A DNA stretch of 64,000 nucleotides from Gracilaria gracilis. Lineage: Eukaryota > Rhodophyta > Florideophyceae > Gracilariales > Gracilariaceae. Under the pieces are notes generated by a model, which ran no database searches, was not told the DNA's origin, and was given only the letters and a program-made list of their open reading frames with translations. Below are positions 37,755-46,983 of this stretch, piece by piece (the first letter of the stretch is position 1; the number at the start of each line of letters is the position of its first letter). Both the position numbers and the translations under genes were made by a program. The DNA lies in the NCBI GenBank assembly GCA_030374805.1, contig JARGSG010000025.1, positions 620,001 to 684,000 of the forward strand, in the 5' to 3' direction.

Positions 37755-38596
37755 AAATGTTGGGCGTCGAGCATCGAAAGGGATCAAGACGATATCTCTC
37801 TCTCATTTATAGCCACATCTCTAGCTAAATGTAGTGCGTTTCTGGTTAAAGAAACGCTTTCTCACTAAGAAGGCCAGAAGACGATATCGGCTAACCGCTG
37901 CCGCTCTCGGAGAGGAGGCAGGCACAATCTTCGTGACTAATTTCTTTGTCGGCCTATGAAGACGTAGCTTTGTACGACTAGATATGTCATTTTGAAGCTC
38001 AATATCATGGTGACTTGAGTGATGGAGCTTTCTTCTTTTTCTTCTTTAGTGTGGTCTGCACTCCTTATTTGGAACACTTTCATATCCTCTCTCTCTTTTA
38101 TGAGCGCACTAGCTTAATTTTAACTTGGTGCGGAGCGTTTCTGCTTTCATATTCGAACTGGGTTTGATGTTTGCGCGAAACAATTAGATGGCCTATAACT
38201 CTACCCTTGGTACTTCGAAATTTTTGCTCTTCAAACTGAAATGATACACTACTAGCTGTACTACACAGGACACTTATCTCGGTTGCATCCAGTTGCGTCT
38301 TATAATGAAGAGAAGACACTACTATGCGAATAGTACTGACGTCAACTAGAAACCCTTTGTTTTTCATTGTTCTTCAACGCCCCTTTTCTTGACCTACGCG
38401 TCAAGACCAGAATTGGTCGCTAGGCTGCAAAGTGCAACGAGAAAGTCGGTCCAATCCCTGATTCGACATGGACGACGGACTTTATTAGCTTTTCAGAAGC
38501 GAGAAAGCTTCATTTGAAGCTTTAGTACAAATTGGAAATAGAAAACTATTGTCAGAAGAAGGATAACAGTTCTCAACCTACCATTATGGGCCACTG
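37755..38596. other. Convergent intergenic region with a TACCAAGGGTA element
   Basis: About 840 bases. An exact element lies at 38202-38212. An 89-codon minus-strand frame (38098-38367) has no recognisable features. Confidence 0.5.
38202..38212 (-). repeat. TACCAAGGGTA element, copy 4
   Basis: Exact copy, reverse orientation, between two convergent genes, so not in an obvious promoter. Confidence 0.7.
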
Positions 38597-39865
38597 CTAC
38601 TGCTCGACAATGCGTCCCCGGGTAACCCGTCTCAATTGTGTCAGCTCATGAGCGGTAAGCTGCATCTCCGCTCCTGCATTTCTCAACATATCTAATTGTT
38701 GACGTATAATGTCTTGATCGAAATCGGACAGCATCCTAGTATACATCACTGCCGTGAAGCCGCCATCGTTTCTATGCGATACATCTGCTCCCTTTTCCAA
38801 AAGGTACTGAATCATTCTTGTTCTAGCTCTAGCGCAAGCAGCCAGCAGGGGTGTCTGGTTTTGTTTATCAGACCATTTCACGTCTATTGAGACACCGCTC
38901 TGTTCAAGACACGATAGAAACTTCTCCCAGTCGTTGTATCGAATAGCAGTAAGCAAGTCCACTTTTGCATCTCCTATGTAGTTTGGGCTCAGGTAAGAAA
39001 GAGCTTCTGTAAAAACAGGTTGCGCCCAGTTTTTCACAACGGAGGAGAGCAAGAAGGATAAGGATCCCGCAACGGCTGCGCAGAGAACCGTTTGTTTGTC
39101 TGCAGGATCATTTGCAACTTCATCTTGGGCGAAGAGCTTCCAATTTCCATCCGGACCAACGGCTGGTCCTCCATATGCAATTGCCCCTGGGAGTGCCTCA
39201 TCAATTCCCTTCCTAGCTGCATCAGGGGACCCTGGGGTGTGTGCAAAGACTAGGAAAGTACAAAGTTGCGGGTCATCGAGCTCCTGCACAGCTTTCCGAG
39301 CGGCACTAGCTGCCGCATTCCGCAAGGCACTGTCTATGTCAGTGATAACATCTTCCGTCGAAATTGCCATTTTGATGAAAGAAGGGCCACCTCCTTGAAG
39401 AAACAGTACTTCAACGATATCGGATGCACCCTTTTTATCCACCGACCGGGCAATTATCTGTTTACCTTTGAGCAGTTCTGCAAGCGCATTCTTTACGAGC
39501 ACGGGATCAAGTAGAGGACCGAAGGTGACGTGAACAAGATGTGGGTCTTGAATATTGGCAAGTGCAGATTCCACGGCTGTTTTGGTAGCTTCATAGGAGT
39601 CTCCATCCTTCAAACTAGATCGTCCTGTTGCTAGCTTTATCGGGGGCCCTTGCTTACCTACATTTCGGACTGCTGGATTGAAGAAATCATCTAGGTCTGG
39701 CGGTCCTTCTGAATCAGGTCGAGCGATCATTGTAGCAGGGAACGATACAAGGCGTGAAGATATGTACCGTGGCCGTCGGCGGGAAACAGTATTAGAGGTA
39801 AACGAGTTTGACAAAAGGAGGGGGGAGGCTACGGATATGAAGGTTGGTGCCATTCTTGAGTTCAT
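38597..39865 (-). CDS. Plastid-targeted protein with FIST-like region and ankyrin repeats
   Basis: 422 residues from ATG 39865; the frame extends to 39955, but that codon is TTG. The first 45 residues (MNSRMAPTFISVASP and on, then SRRRPRYISSRLVSFP) look like a plastid transit peptide. The middle (about 90-300) resembles FIST sensory domains: QLCTFLVFAHTPGSPDAARK, then GAIAYGGPAVGPDGNWKLFA, and VLCAAVAGSLSFLL, with the usual run of a strand, a small-residue loop and a final V-A-L-x-G-like strand; an earlier, similar half begins at LVHVTFGPLLDP. The last 120 residues contain ankyrin-type repeats (NQTPLLAACARARTRMIQYL, then LEKGADVSHRNDGGFTAVMY). FIST domains bind small ligands in signalling proteins. 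FIST assignment is tentative, ankyrin is firmer. Confidence 0.6.
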   Translation of the reverse strand: MNSRMAPTFISVASPLLLSNSFTSNTVSRRRPRYISSRLVSFPATMIARPDSEGPPDLDDFFNPAVRNVGKQGPPIKLATGRSSLKDGDSYEATKTAVESALANIQDPHLVHVTFGPLLDPVLVKNALAELLKGKQIIARSVDKKGASDIVEVLFLQGGGPSFIKMAISTEDVITDIDSALRNAAASAARKAVQELDDPQLCTFLVFAHTPGSPDAARKGIDEALPGAIAYGGPAVGPDGNWKLFAQDEVANDPADKQTVLCAAVAGSLSFLLSSVVKNWAQPVFTEALSYLSPNYIGDAKVDLLTAIRYNDWEKFLSCLEQSGVSIDVKWSDKQNQTPLLAACARARTRMIQYLLEKGADVSHRNDGGFTAVMYTRMLSDFDQDIIRQQLDMLRNAGAEMQLTAHELTQLRRVTRGRIVEQ

Positions 39866-40665
39866 ATCGAGCGGAATTGCTTCTTTTCCAGAGCACTTCC
39901 AACAAGAAAAGGTCGACTGTGGGCCAGGTGGCTGAATGGGTTTGCCGAAGGTCAAAGGTTCGAAAGAGAAGGGCGTCTCCTTGGTCCCCTCGCACTGTAT
40001 ACTACGAGTTGGTAGTTAACAGATAACGACGACAACTAACGATTCGGAGCACTCCGTATCTATCTACGTGTAACGAGCTTGGCCGAGCTGGGATCCTACA
40101 AGATCTCGAATGCTCCGTTGCCGAGCTCATGATTGTGATTTGCCAACCCTTGCGGTGATCTGCATTAATTTTATCGCAGCAAAACGGTGCCCGTTTTGTA
40201 CCCAACCGACATAGCATGCGACACTCCTGGCTCTACCAAGGGTAGCGTTATCCAGAATGCATTCCGGATAGGATGCAATTGCACCTTGGACGCTTTTGCC
40301 GGTTGACAAAATCTTCCTTCAGCCTCGGGAACTTCGAGGGTCATCATCACCATCATCTTCGCCGTGGTCCTGCCCAACTCCATCAACAATCTAAATGGGT
40401 TTCCAACACAAGAATTAAGAGTTCCTGAAGGTTTACAAGGGATAGCCCTCTGAACCCTTTAGCATGTAAAGTTTACTGTACATGCTACAGCAATTGAAAC
40501 CAGTCAAAAGTTGGTCAGCTCGCTACAGAAGTTAGCGTATCCCCGTCGCTCGCATAGAAAGGATTCTTTCCTGCGCGCTCCGTCAAGCTGAAATGCTTCA
40601 AAAGAAGAGCAGATTAGGAAACGTAGGCTCAATGACAATGTCTAGTGCGCGTATTTATCCACGGC
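39866..40665. other. Intergenic region with a TACCAAGGGTA element
   Basis: About 800 bases upstream of the FIST/ankyrin gene. It holds an exact element at 40234-40244 and a weak tRNA-like stretch at 39922-39988 that I do not accept as a tRNA. Confidence 0.5.
40234..40244 (+). repeat. TACCAAGGGTA element, copy 5
   Basis: Exact copy, 369 bases upstream of the FIST/ankyrin start. Confidence 0.7.
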
Positions 40666-43125
40666 TCACAAAAGCAATTGACCGCGTAAAAGGTCCAAAG
40701 CCATTCTGCGACGAACTAGGGGAATGTCGTCCTGATTGAAGTAAATCTTAATCCCAAGCGAGAGGCAGTCAGCCATCTTTGCGATAAACACACCGCAACT
40801 ACCCCCATCAGTTTGCACCGGAATTCTTGCCAAGCGTGGCTCACAATTTCTTGGTTCCAATTTTGCTGGCAAGACACCAACTCTGCGAATCATATATCTG
40901 TTGTACGCAGACGGCCAGGACTCGAGATCCTTCTCCTTCGCAACCTTTTCCCCGTACTTATCTACTAGCTCGTCGTAATACCATCGTCTCAACGACGCTA
41001 GGAAGCCAGACCTATCTAACCCCGCCATTGAATCTAGATACATAAATGTGCGCTTTGGTTGGTCTATTCCGGCAAGCACCCAATGGTGATTCCCAAGATT
41101 AATAGGGAACAATAGCAAGTCCTGCTTCATCACATCAACTTTGTCCCGTCCAGTCCATCTTCGCACGCCCGCATAATCATACCCCTCGGGCCCTGAAGTT
41201 AGTCTTGTGTAGAAAAAAGTATTGAATACATATGTTCGAGGTATGCGCTTCCGTTCCTCGTCAGCGAGTTCTGTGAATATAGAATCATTCCTCACATTAA
41301 TGAGGGAAATATATGCGTTAATAACTTCATCATTCAGCCATCTTACCCCGCGAAGACGTTTGAAGTCTTCCGCCCGCAAGATTATTCTTGCGGACGGAAT
41401 GACCTTGATCTCCTTTTTATCTCTTTGTCGATAAAGCTTCGCAACTTCTGATTCCTCTTCGTCACGTAAAGGGTCGAGAAACGGACATGGTGGAAGGTCT
41501 TTCAATCTCTTTGGACTTTCAAGAGTAAGCATTGCAAAACCAAGTCTCGTTATATCGAACTCATCTGCTTCTTTCGTCCGCTTTACATCATCTGCATTTT
41601 CTTCTTCGTCCGAGTCATCAATTACAATCACATCATTTGCTGGCGGCTTCTTCGCTAGTCGCATTGACTTTCGTCTTCTAACCGGCTCCGGCTTTTGCTG
41701 GGATGATGACGGAGAGGGAGTTACTGCTTTCGACCTCGGAGAAGACTTCGTGGCCGCTGATTTCATTGCGTTTGATTCTTGACCTTCTTCTTTTCGATTG
41801 CTCGCCTCGTCGTTGTTCACACCGCCTCTGTCGTGCGCTTGTGGTTGTGATCTAGAGAGAACGCTACCACCGCCGACTTGAACTGGGATTTGTCTCAACC
41901 AATTCCTGCTCCTACTTGAGCGCAAAGATGCCAGGCGTGATCTATATGTGGAGGTTGTTGAGAGTGGTCTTAAGAGGCGGTTGCCAGTATGAATCAAATT
42001 CTTCTTTTTGACAATCATCCTACCTGGTTCAACCTTCGCGCGTGGTTTGGACTTCGAAGGTGTCGACGCATTTTCTGACAAACTGGCACTGCCTCCAGAC
42101 CCTTTCTTCTTCGGCTGTAAAGCCACTTTTCTAACCTTCAGAGGCGGTGTCGCATCACAGGACGGTTCTGAGCTCTCAGTACGACAGTTCGCGGTCCTAA
42201 CACTTCCAGAACCGAGACCCGATGGGGAAGATGACCGACGGCGTTTTCGACCAACGAGACCCGATGGGGAAAAAGACCGACGGCGTTTCCGACAAAACTT
42301 TTCATCTCCGTTTTTGACGTCGGAAGAAGGTTTCTCGAGAGTATGAATACCCTTGTGGTCCACAGAGAACTTGGTTGGTACAGTGGAAGAACCGTTTATC
42401 CCAACCTGAAGTTGGGATTCTTCAAAGCTATCATTCTTCTCTGGATCACGACTAGCTAAATTGCCATGGCGACTGCGATGCACCGGAACTAAGGCTTCAG
42501 CTTCAAACCGCTCGCACTTAGTTAGCGTGGGTGAAGGATCTTTGCTGGTTCTCAAGTCTCCGTTCGGGGCCTCACTGCTAGAAACTCGCGGTTGCCGCAA
42601 ACTATCCCTTGTGTCAAGAAGAGAACGATGACGGCTTTGAGATTCATGACTATTGCGGGAATATGAGTTAGAAATGGGCTCTTTTTGAAGCTCTTCAGGT
42701 GCTACGCTCGATTTGGACTTCTGGGGGCGTTGGAGCTGGAATGTCCGTGGTTTTATGGCGTAACTTGAAGCAGCCTCTCTGTCTTGTTCGGTGAGCTTAT
42801 TATTGTTATCATTGCTCGAAACGCTCTGAAGCGAATGTTTCACAGGACGCGGCGATGTGAGCACTCTGCTGTCGCGCTTAGGTTTTGGAGGCGATTGTGA
42901 CTTGTGCTTTTGTTCAAGATGCGACGATCTGGCGAGGGTGTTTAGAATACCCATGCTCAAATCTGTTCGACGTCTCGCAGACGATTGATGAACACTTGTT
43001 GGTGCCTCAAATTCCCGTTTGGTGGGACGAGGTTTTTCAGATAGGAGAGAGCCAGGATACGGAAGCTGAACATAACGAACAGCATTACGCGCCTCAAGAG
43101 CTTTTGTGGACTGTGAGAATACCAT
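40666..43125 (-). CDS. ULP1/SENP-type SUMO-specific cysteine protease
   Basis: 819 residues from ATG 43125. The first 560 residues are basic, Ser-rich and disordered, with several nuclear localisation-like patches, including a 14-residue unit (GRKRRRSFSPSGLV) present twice in tandem. VIVIDDSDEEE (about 485-495) is a textbook SUMO-interacting motif. The C-terminal 250 residues form a C48 peptidase: VRWLNDEVINAYISLI, then a triad of His681 (NHHWVLAGID), Asp698 (MYLDSM) and Cys777 (QTDGGSCGVF) with the oxyanion Gln771. All four catalytic residues are present. Such enzymes mature SUMO and remove it from targets, mostly at the nucleus. The start lies 868 bases from the uS19 gene on the other strand. 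Confidence 0.92.
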   Translation of the reverse strand: MVFSQSTKALEARNAVRYVQLPYPGSLLSEKPRPTKREFEAPTSVHQSSARRRTDLSMGILNTLARSSHLEQKHKSQSPPKPKRDSRVLTSPRPVKHSLQSVSSNDNNNKLTEQDREAASSYAIKPRTFQLQRPQKSKSSVAPEELQKEPISNSYSRNSHESQSRHRSLLDTRDSLRQPRVSSSEAPNGDLRTSKDPSPTLTKCERFEAEALVPVHRSRHGNLASRDPEKNDSFEESQLQVGINGSSTVPTKFSVDHKGIHTLEKPSSDVKNGDEKFCRKRRRSFSPSGLVGRKRRRSSSPSGLGSGSVRTANCRTESSEPSCDATPPLKVRKVALQPKKKGSGGSASLSENASTPSKSKPRAKVEPGRMIVKKKNLIHTGNRLLRPLSTTSTYRSRLASLRSSRSRNWLRQIPVQVGGGSVLSRSQPQAHDRGGVNNDEASNRKEEGQESNAMKSAATKSSPRSKAVTPSPSSSQQKPEPVRRRKSMRLAKKPPANDVIVIDDSDEEENADDVKRTKEADEFDITRLGFAMLTLESPKRLKDLPPCPFLDPLRDEEESEVAKLYRQRDKKEIKVIPSARIILRAEDFKRLRGVRWLNDEVINAYISLINVRNDSIFTELADEERKRIPRTYVFNTFFYTRLTSGPEGYDYAGVRRWTGRDKVDVMKQDLLLFPINLGNHHWVLAGIDQPKRTFMYLDSMAGLDRSGFLASLRRWYYDELVDKYGEKVAKEKDLESWPSAYNRYMIRRVGVLPAKLEPRNCEPRLARIPVQTDGGSCGVFIAKMADCLSLGIKIYFNQDDIPLVRRRMALDLLRGQLLL
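42213..42296. repeat. 42-base tandem duplication in the SUMO protease gene
   Basis: Two adjacent 42-base units (42213-42254 and 42255-42296), each starting CGAGACCCGATGGGGAA, encode two copies of a basic 14-residue RKRRR-S-x-SPSGL unit. A few bases differ, so the duplication is recent but not brand new. Confidence 0.85.
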
Positions 43126-43993
43126 GCGTGAGACAGAAAAAACAATATGAAATGTTGTTTGGTAGAATAACTCATCCCCCTGACTTTCAGTGGGAGGCTC
43201 TGAACTTGGAAATGGTCTGATTCAGAATGGCGACCGTCGGCAAGAATGGGGAGGTTCCAGGGCATCAGTGATTCGGCACAGGGGCATGGATTCGAGATGG
43301 AACGCCACGCTCTGCGGTTGTGAACCTCAGTGGAATGAGCTTAAACGGGCGAGCGTTGGTGGAGTATGAATCAGCTGACGAAATGCATTCTATGCTCGCT
43401 TAGCTATGCGAGAAGAATGCAGCCGAAGACTTGGTGATCTACCTTCGTATTATGTTGAAGAAGGCGCGAGCCGTGCATTGCGAGGTCCTTGAAGGACATT
43501 TTTCAGGGTTACCGCGGCGAACAAGTTGGGAAACCGTAAGCTTTTGAAAACTTGAATTTTTAGCCTCTCTTGCACTTTTGAAGATCAAAGTTCGGACAGA
43601 ACCTGCTTTTGGAAAAATGCGGAAAATCTAATTCACATTCCTGGTCCTTGTTGTCGCAGCCGGAAAGCAATCTCAAGGACCGAATGGGCTCCATGTGCAG
43701 GTCCGCCATTGTTCTGTCGCCTGAGGCTAGCTCGCTGTGCTTTCCTGCGGAGATGGTGGTGTCAAAGACCATCGAGGCAACGACGACCATCTTCCTCCGT
43801 AACTTGTGCAGCATAGAAGAACTCATCTGGGGATACAAACGTCATTAGTGGTTGTGTTGATCTCCCAACAGTTGAGCGAAATCCTATCCGACAGCGCAGC
43901 TCCTTGTTGAATATCGCTTCGTGCAACGAATTTCACATCACCATTTCACGCTCACATAAACTCATCGTATTGCGCCTTTGACGGACCCTCACA
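43126..43993. other. Divergent intergenic region
   Basis: About 870 bases between the SUMO protease and uS19 starts. Two overlapping frames of 79 and 92 codons on opposite strands (43560-43848) show nothing recognisable. Confidence 0.5.
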
Positions 43994-44260
43994 ATGCCAC
44001 GTTCTGTCTGGAAAGGGCCGTTTGCGGACGCGTTAAAGAAGCTTCCCCATATATACCGTGGTACGCGACGCAGCATGATACTGCCTGATTGGGTTGGAAA
44101 GACCATTGAAGTACACAACGGAAGAAAGTGGCTTCCAGTCGCAATAATCGAAGATATGATAGGCCACCGGCTGGGAGAGTTTGCTCCTACGCGCTCAAAG
44201 AGCCCTCACAAGGATGCCGTACTACGAGCACGCGCAGCAAAGAGATCACGTAAGAAGTAA
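43994..44260 (+). CDS. Ribosomal protein uS19, probably mitochondrial
   Basis: 88 residues covering the whole uS19 fold: [13 protein letters not shown] at the front, then [20 protein letters not shown], and the signature [13 protein letters not shown], with a basic tail (RAKRSRKK-like). The protein is bacterial in type, not the eukaryotic cytosolic form. Red algal plastids usually keep their own rps19, so I infer the mitochondrial ribosome. No separate presequence is seen; the basic N-terminus may serve, as in other organisms where uS19m lacks a cleaved leader. uS19 sits in the head of the small subunit near the A site. Confidence 0.88.
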   Translation: MPRSVWKGPFADALKKLPHIYRGTRRSMILPDWVGKTIEVHNGRKWLPVAIIEDMIGHRLGEFAPTRSKSPHKDAVLRARAAKRSRKK

Positions 44261-44423
44261 ATAAGTGGCCGACTGCTTCTAAGCACCTGCCATCTTTTTA
44301 TTAGTTAATTCGCTATCTGCTCTTTGTACAAACCGTCAGGATACCGCCACTCTCGTGCGCTATTATTCTCGAGTCGTTCGCTTTGTCAAACCGGCTAATC
44401 TACTCTGGTCGTTTGTGAGCAAG

Positions 44424-46271
44424 TCAAGCCTCTGCGATTGCTTCACATTTCGTGGCCATCCCCGCATCTGCAATTAGCTTCTCCAGCATTGCCACATCGC
44501 GTCTCATGCGGAACAATAACATCATCACAACCATCAACAACAGGCAAACCGCACCAAGTGCTATCAGCGCACCAATCCGTAGCCACTTGGTTGACTCAGA
44601 ATCCTTAACCTCGACTCTAACCGAGTTGCTCAATTGCATGTTGTCGAGCGCAGATTTAGTATCGTTTCTAAACGTGGTTCTGGCACTTTCACCAATATCC
44701 AGCGGCGAGGGCACGGGCAGAGAAGCTTTCTTCTGAATTGCTTCTTTGCTCTTCGAAATTTTCTTGTTCTCCTGCCTCTTTCTTGACTGCGGTCGCCTGC
44801 CCTTCGATGATACATGTTCGTCCACCTTTCGGCTCGCCAGGTCATATAGTCTTTGGAAAGCAACCTTAGTCTCGGACAGCGCTCCTGCTTCAATCTTGCC
44901 TCTCAGCATCGTGCTCTTAACAAAGTGTACCGATATGCTTAAGATCATCAAAGTTCTGGAGCCATCACCCTGAGGAATCAGTTCAAAGAAAGACTCACAT
45001 ACAAAATAGTCTCCATATAGAACATCTAGATTGTGTCCCTCCAATTCGAAGACAACACCACCGTGTCCCGTGAACGAGTAACGCTGTTTCTCCTTCACAC
45101 GGGTTTCTTTGGGTCCAATCTTGTAGCCCAACGGTTTTTGGAAATTCACCTCGCGCAACATGAACCCTTCCTCATCTCGTGCCCATTCGGTGAAAGTTAC
45201 TTCTTTGTTGTTGCTCGCTTCGTGATAGTGTTTAAGCCAGTCGCTTACAAAAATGATGTTGAACACCTCCATGACAGAAGCGTTCAACACGCCTCTGGCG
45301 CGTTCGGTTTTCTTCTCGAATGTCTTTCCAAAGACGCGGTCAACAACATCATGTTGAGTTCTCCAAACAAGATTATTCTCCGAAGCCGGGGATGAACGTG
45401 GGGGCGCGGTTTCCACCTCTCTCCCAGACTCAGCATCACTCGAGTCGGATGCCGCAAGTTGTGCTCCAAAATTGGGGGTGGTGGGAACCGACTTTGACAC
45501 CGCGCGTGGTGATTGTGTGTCATCGCGTGAAGTTCGCGTGGTAGATTGCAGTTCGTTGGAATTTGACTCATCGTCGTCAAACGATTGGTCTTCCGAGTCG
45601 CCTGCATGGGAATTGCCAATGGAATGGCTTGAACCATACTCATCCGCGTCAGTAGGCTCCGCGGCAGTGGGGTTGATTTCTCGCAAACGGGTCTGAATGG
45701 TTTCAAACGCTCGCTCGCGATGATTGAGAGAACCGATAACAACAGGCTGAATGGTTTGGTCCTGGAAATAAATCTTGATAGCATTGGCGACAAAACCACC
45801 GCGTCGCTTCTTGACCCTGGCCATGGAAGAAAAGGGATAGCACTCCTTGGTGACCTTACCGAAAATCTTTGCGTAGAAGCAAAGAGAGGTGGTGGTGATA
45901 TGGATGCGACCTTGAAGCATGATGTGCTTGACCAGCGCGGCTGAAAATGATGCGAGGAGCTGCTCGGAGTTGGCGAGCGAGAACTTTTGACGAACCCATT
46001 GAGCTTGCTCGGCTGCGAGTCGTTGGGCTCTTTCTTCGCGCATTTGCTTTCTAGTCTTGGCGACCTCGACAACGGACTCGTTCTTCACGTGGGTGTCGGG
46101 AATGCTCTGCGACAAAACTGGGTCGGTGGTTGTCTGAGAGATAGTATTGTCATGAGCGGCAGTGGAAACGTAAATGGAAGAAGCCGGAAACAAGTCCGGT
46201 TGCGCATCTTGCGACTGCTCTGCCGAGGGTACAGTCATGGGGAGAGGAGGCTGAACGGGCGCAAGTTGCAT
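44424..46271 (-). CDS. GRAM-VASt domain lipid (sterol) transfer protein of membrane contact sites
   Basis: 615 residues from ATG 46271; the frame is open to 46388, where the codon is TTG, and another ATG lies at 46238. The order is a disordered start, a GRAM domain (about 92-200: VRQKFSLANSEQLLASFSAA, then QGRIHITTTSLCFYAKIFG), an acidic Ser-rich linker, a VASt/Aster domain (about 310-510: RVFGKTFEKKTERARGVLNA, then SVHFVKSTMLRGKIE), a basic linker, and one membrane helix near the end (IGALIALGAVCLLLMVVMML). This is the layout of yeast Ysp/Lam, animal GRAMD1/Aster and plant VAD1 proteins. These sit in the ER, sense the plasma membrane through GRAM, and move sterol through VASt. The match is strong in both domains. 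Confidence 0.9.
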   Translation of the reverse strand: MQLAPVQPPLPMTVPSAEQSQDAQPDLFPASSIYVSTAAHDNTISQTTTDPVLSQSIPDTHVKNESVVEVAKTRKQMREERAQRLAAEQAQWVRQKFSLANSEQLLASFSAALVKHIMLQGRIHITTTSLCFYAKIFGKVTKECYPFSSMARVKKRRGGFVANAIKIYFQDQTIQPVVIGSLNHRERAFETIQTRLREINPTAAEPTDADEYGSSHSIGNSHAGDSEDQSFDDDESNSNELQSTTRTSRDDTQSPRAVSKSVPTTPNFGAQLAASDSSDAESGREVETAPPRSSPASENNLVWRTQHDVVDRVFGKTFEKKTERARGVLNASVMEVFNIIFVSDWLKHYHEASNNKEVTFTEWARDEEGFMLREVNFQKPLGYKIGPKETRVKEKQRYSFTGHGGVVFELEGHNLDVLYGDYFVCESFFELIPQGDGSRTLMILSISVHFVKSTMLRGKIEAGALSETKVAFQRLYDLASRKVDEHVSSKGRRPQSRKRQENKKISKSKEAIQKKASLPVPSPLDIGESARTTFRNDTKSALDNMQLSNSVRVEVKDSESTKWLRIGALIALGAVCLLLMVVMMLLFRMRRDVAMLEKLIADAGMATKCEAIAEA

Positions 46272-46983
46272 GAGGGGACGCGGAGGGCGGTGGGAAAATT
46301 GGGCGGAGGAGGGGGAGCGGGTGTAGTAGCAAGGGGAGATATAGGCGCGGGTGGGGAATTTGGCACGGGGATGTATACACAGAAGCAATGCGCGGGGAGA
46401 TACAGCTGGCCAACAAAGAGGTGGAGGAGGAGGGCCGTGACGCGAGCGGAGCAGTTGTGAGAGAGACGCGCCGAATAGCTACAGCTCGTTGCGAAGCGCT
46501 TGTCGTAACGACGGCGCGACGGCTGACAGCCTGCGGCGGCGCGGACGCTGCGGTATATGAGAAGGACCAAATAGACAGTTGGCGGAGCGGCGAAGGCTGC
46601 AGACTCTGCAGAGCATGCGCTTGGAGGGAGAGAGACGGGCTGTAACTTTACACACAGTTTCCGTTTCGGGGGCGCGGCCGCACTGGCGCGTGCGTGTGGA
46701 TGCCTTACGCTGCGCGCTGGCGCGTGCAGTGTAGCGAGACGTTGACGGCGCGCACGAATCGGCAACACGTTGCGCTTGTGCACACACTGCGCGACGGCTG
46801 GCGCTCGAGCCGCCCCCAATCGGCGCCGCGCGCATGGCGCCGCCTCGCCGTAAGGAGTTGTAAGTGGCGCCGCTGTAAGCGCGCGCCGTTGCTGACGTGT
46901 GACGCGCGCCACCTCCACGTGGAGCACCTCCTCCCCGCCGCGCCGCGTCAGAGTGTTCCCGGAGCACTGCTCCGTGCATGGTA
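46272..46983. other. GC-rich intergenic region with promoter of the GRAM-VASt gene
   Basis: About 710 bases. Minus-strand TATAT at 46339-46343 lies about 70 bases before the chosen start of the GRAM-VASt gene. Several overlapping frames of 85-230 codons are low-complexity products of GC-rich DNA. Confidence 0.45.
46339..46343 (-). promoter_or_regulatory. TATA-like site of the GRAM-VASt gene
   Basis: CCTATATC on the minus strand within GC-rich DNA, about 70 bases upstream of the ATG at 46271; it excludes use of the upstream open frame as coding if transcription begins about 30 bases downstream. Confidence 0.35.

Noticed and set aside
39922-39988. tRNA-like stretch: possible acceptor arms GGGCCAG and TTGGTCC, an A-box-like TGGCTGAATGGG and GGTTCGAAA
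   Set aside because: The T-loop-like GGTTCGAAA is not followed by the usual TCC and sits about 20 bases too far from the 3' arm; the anticodon and T stems do not pair well. At most a relic.
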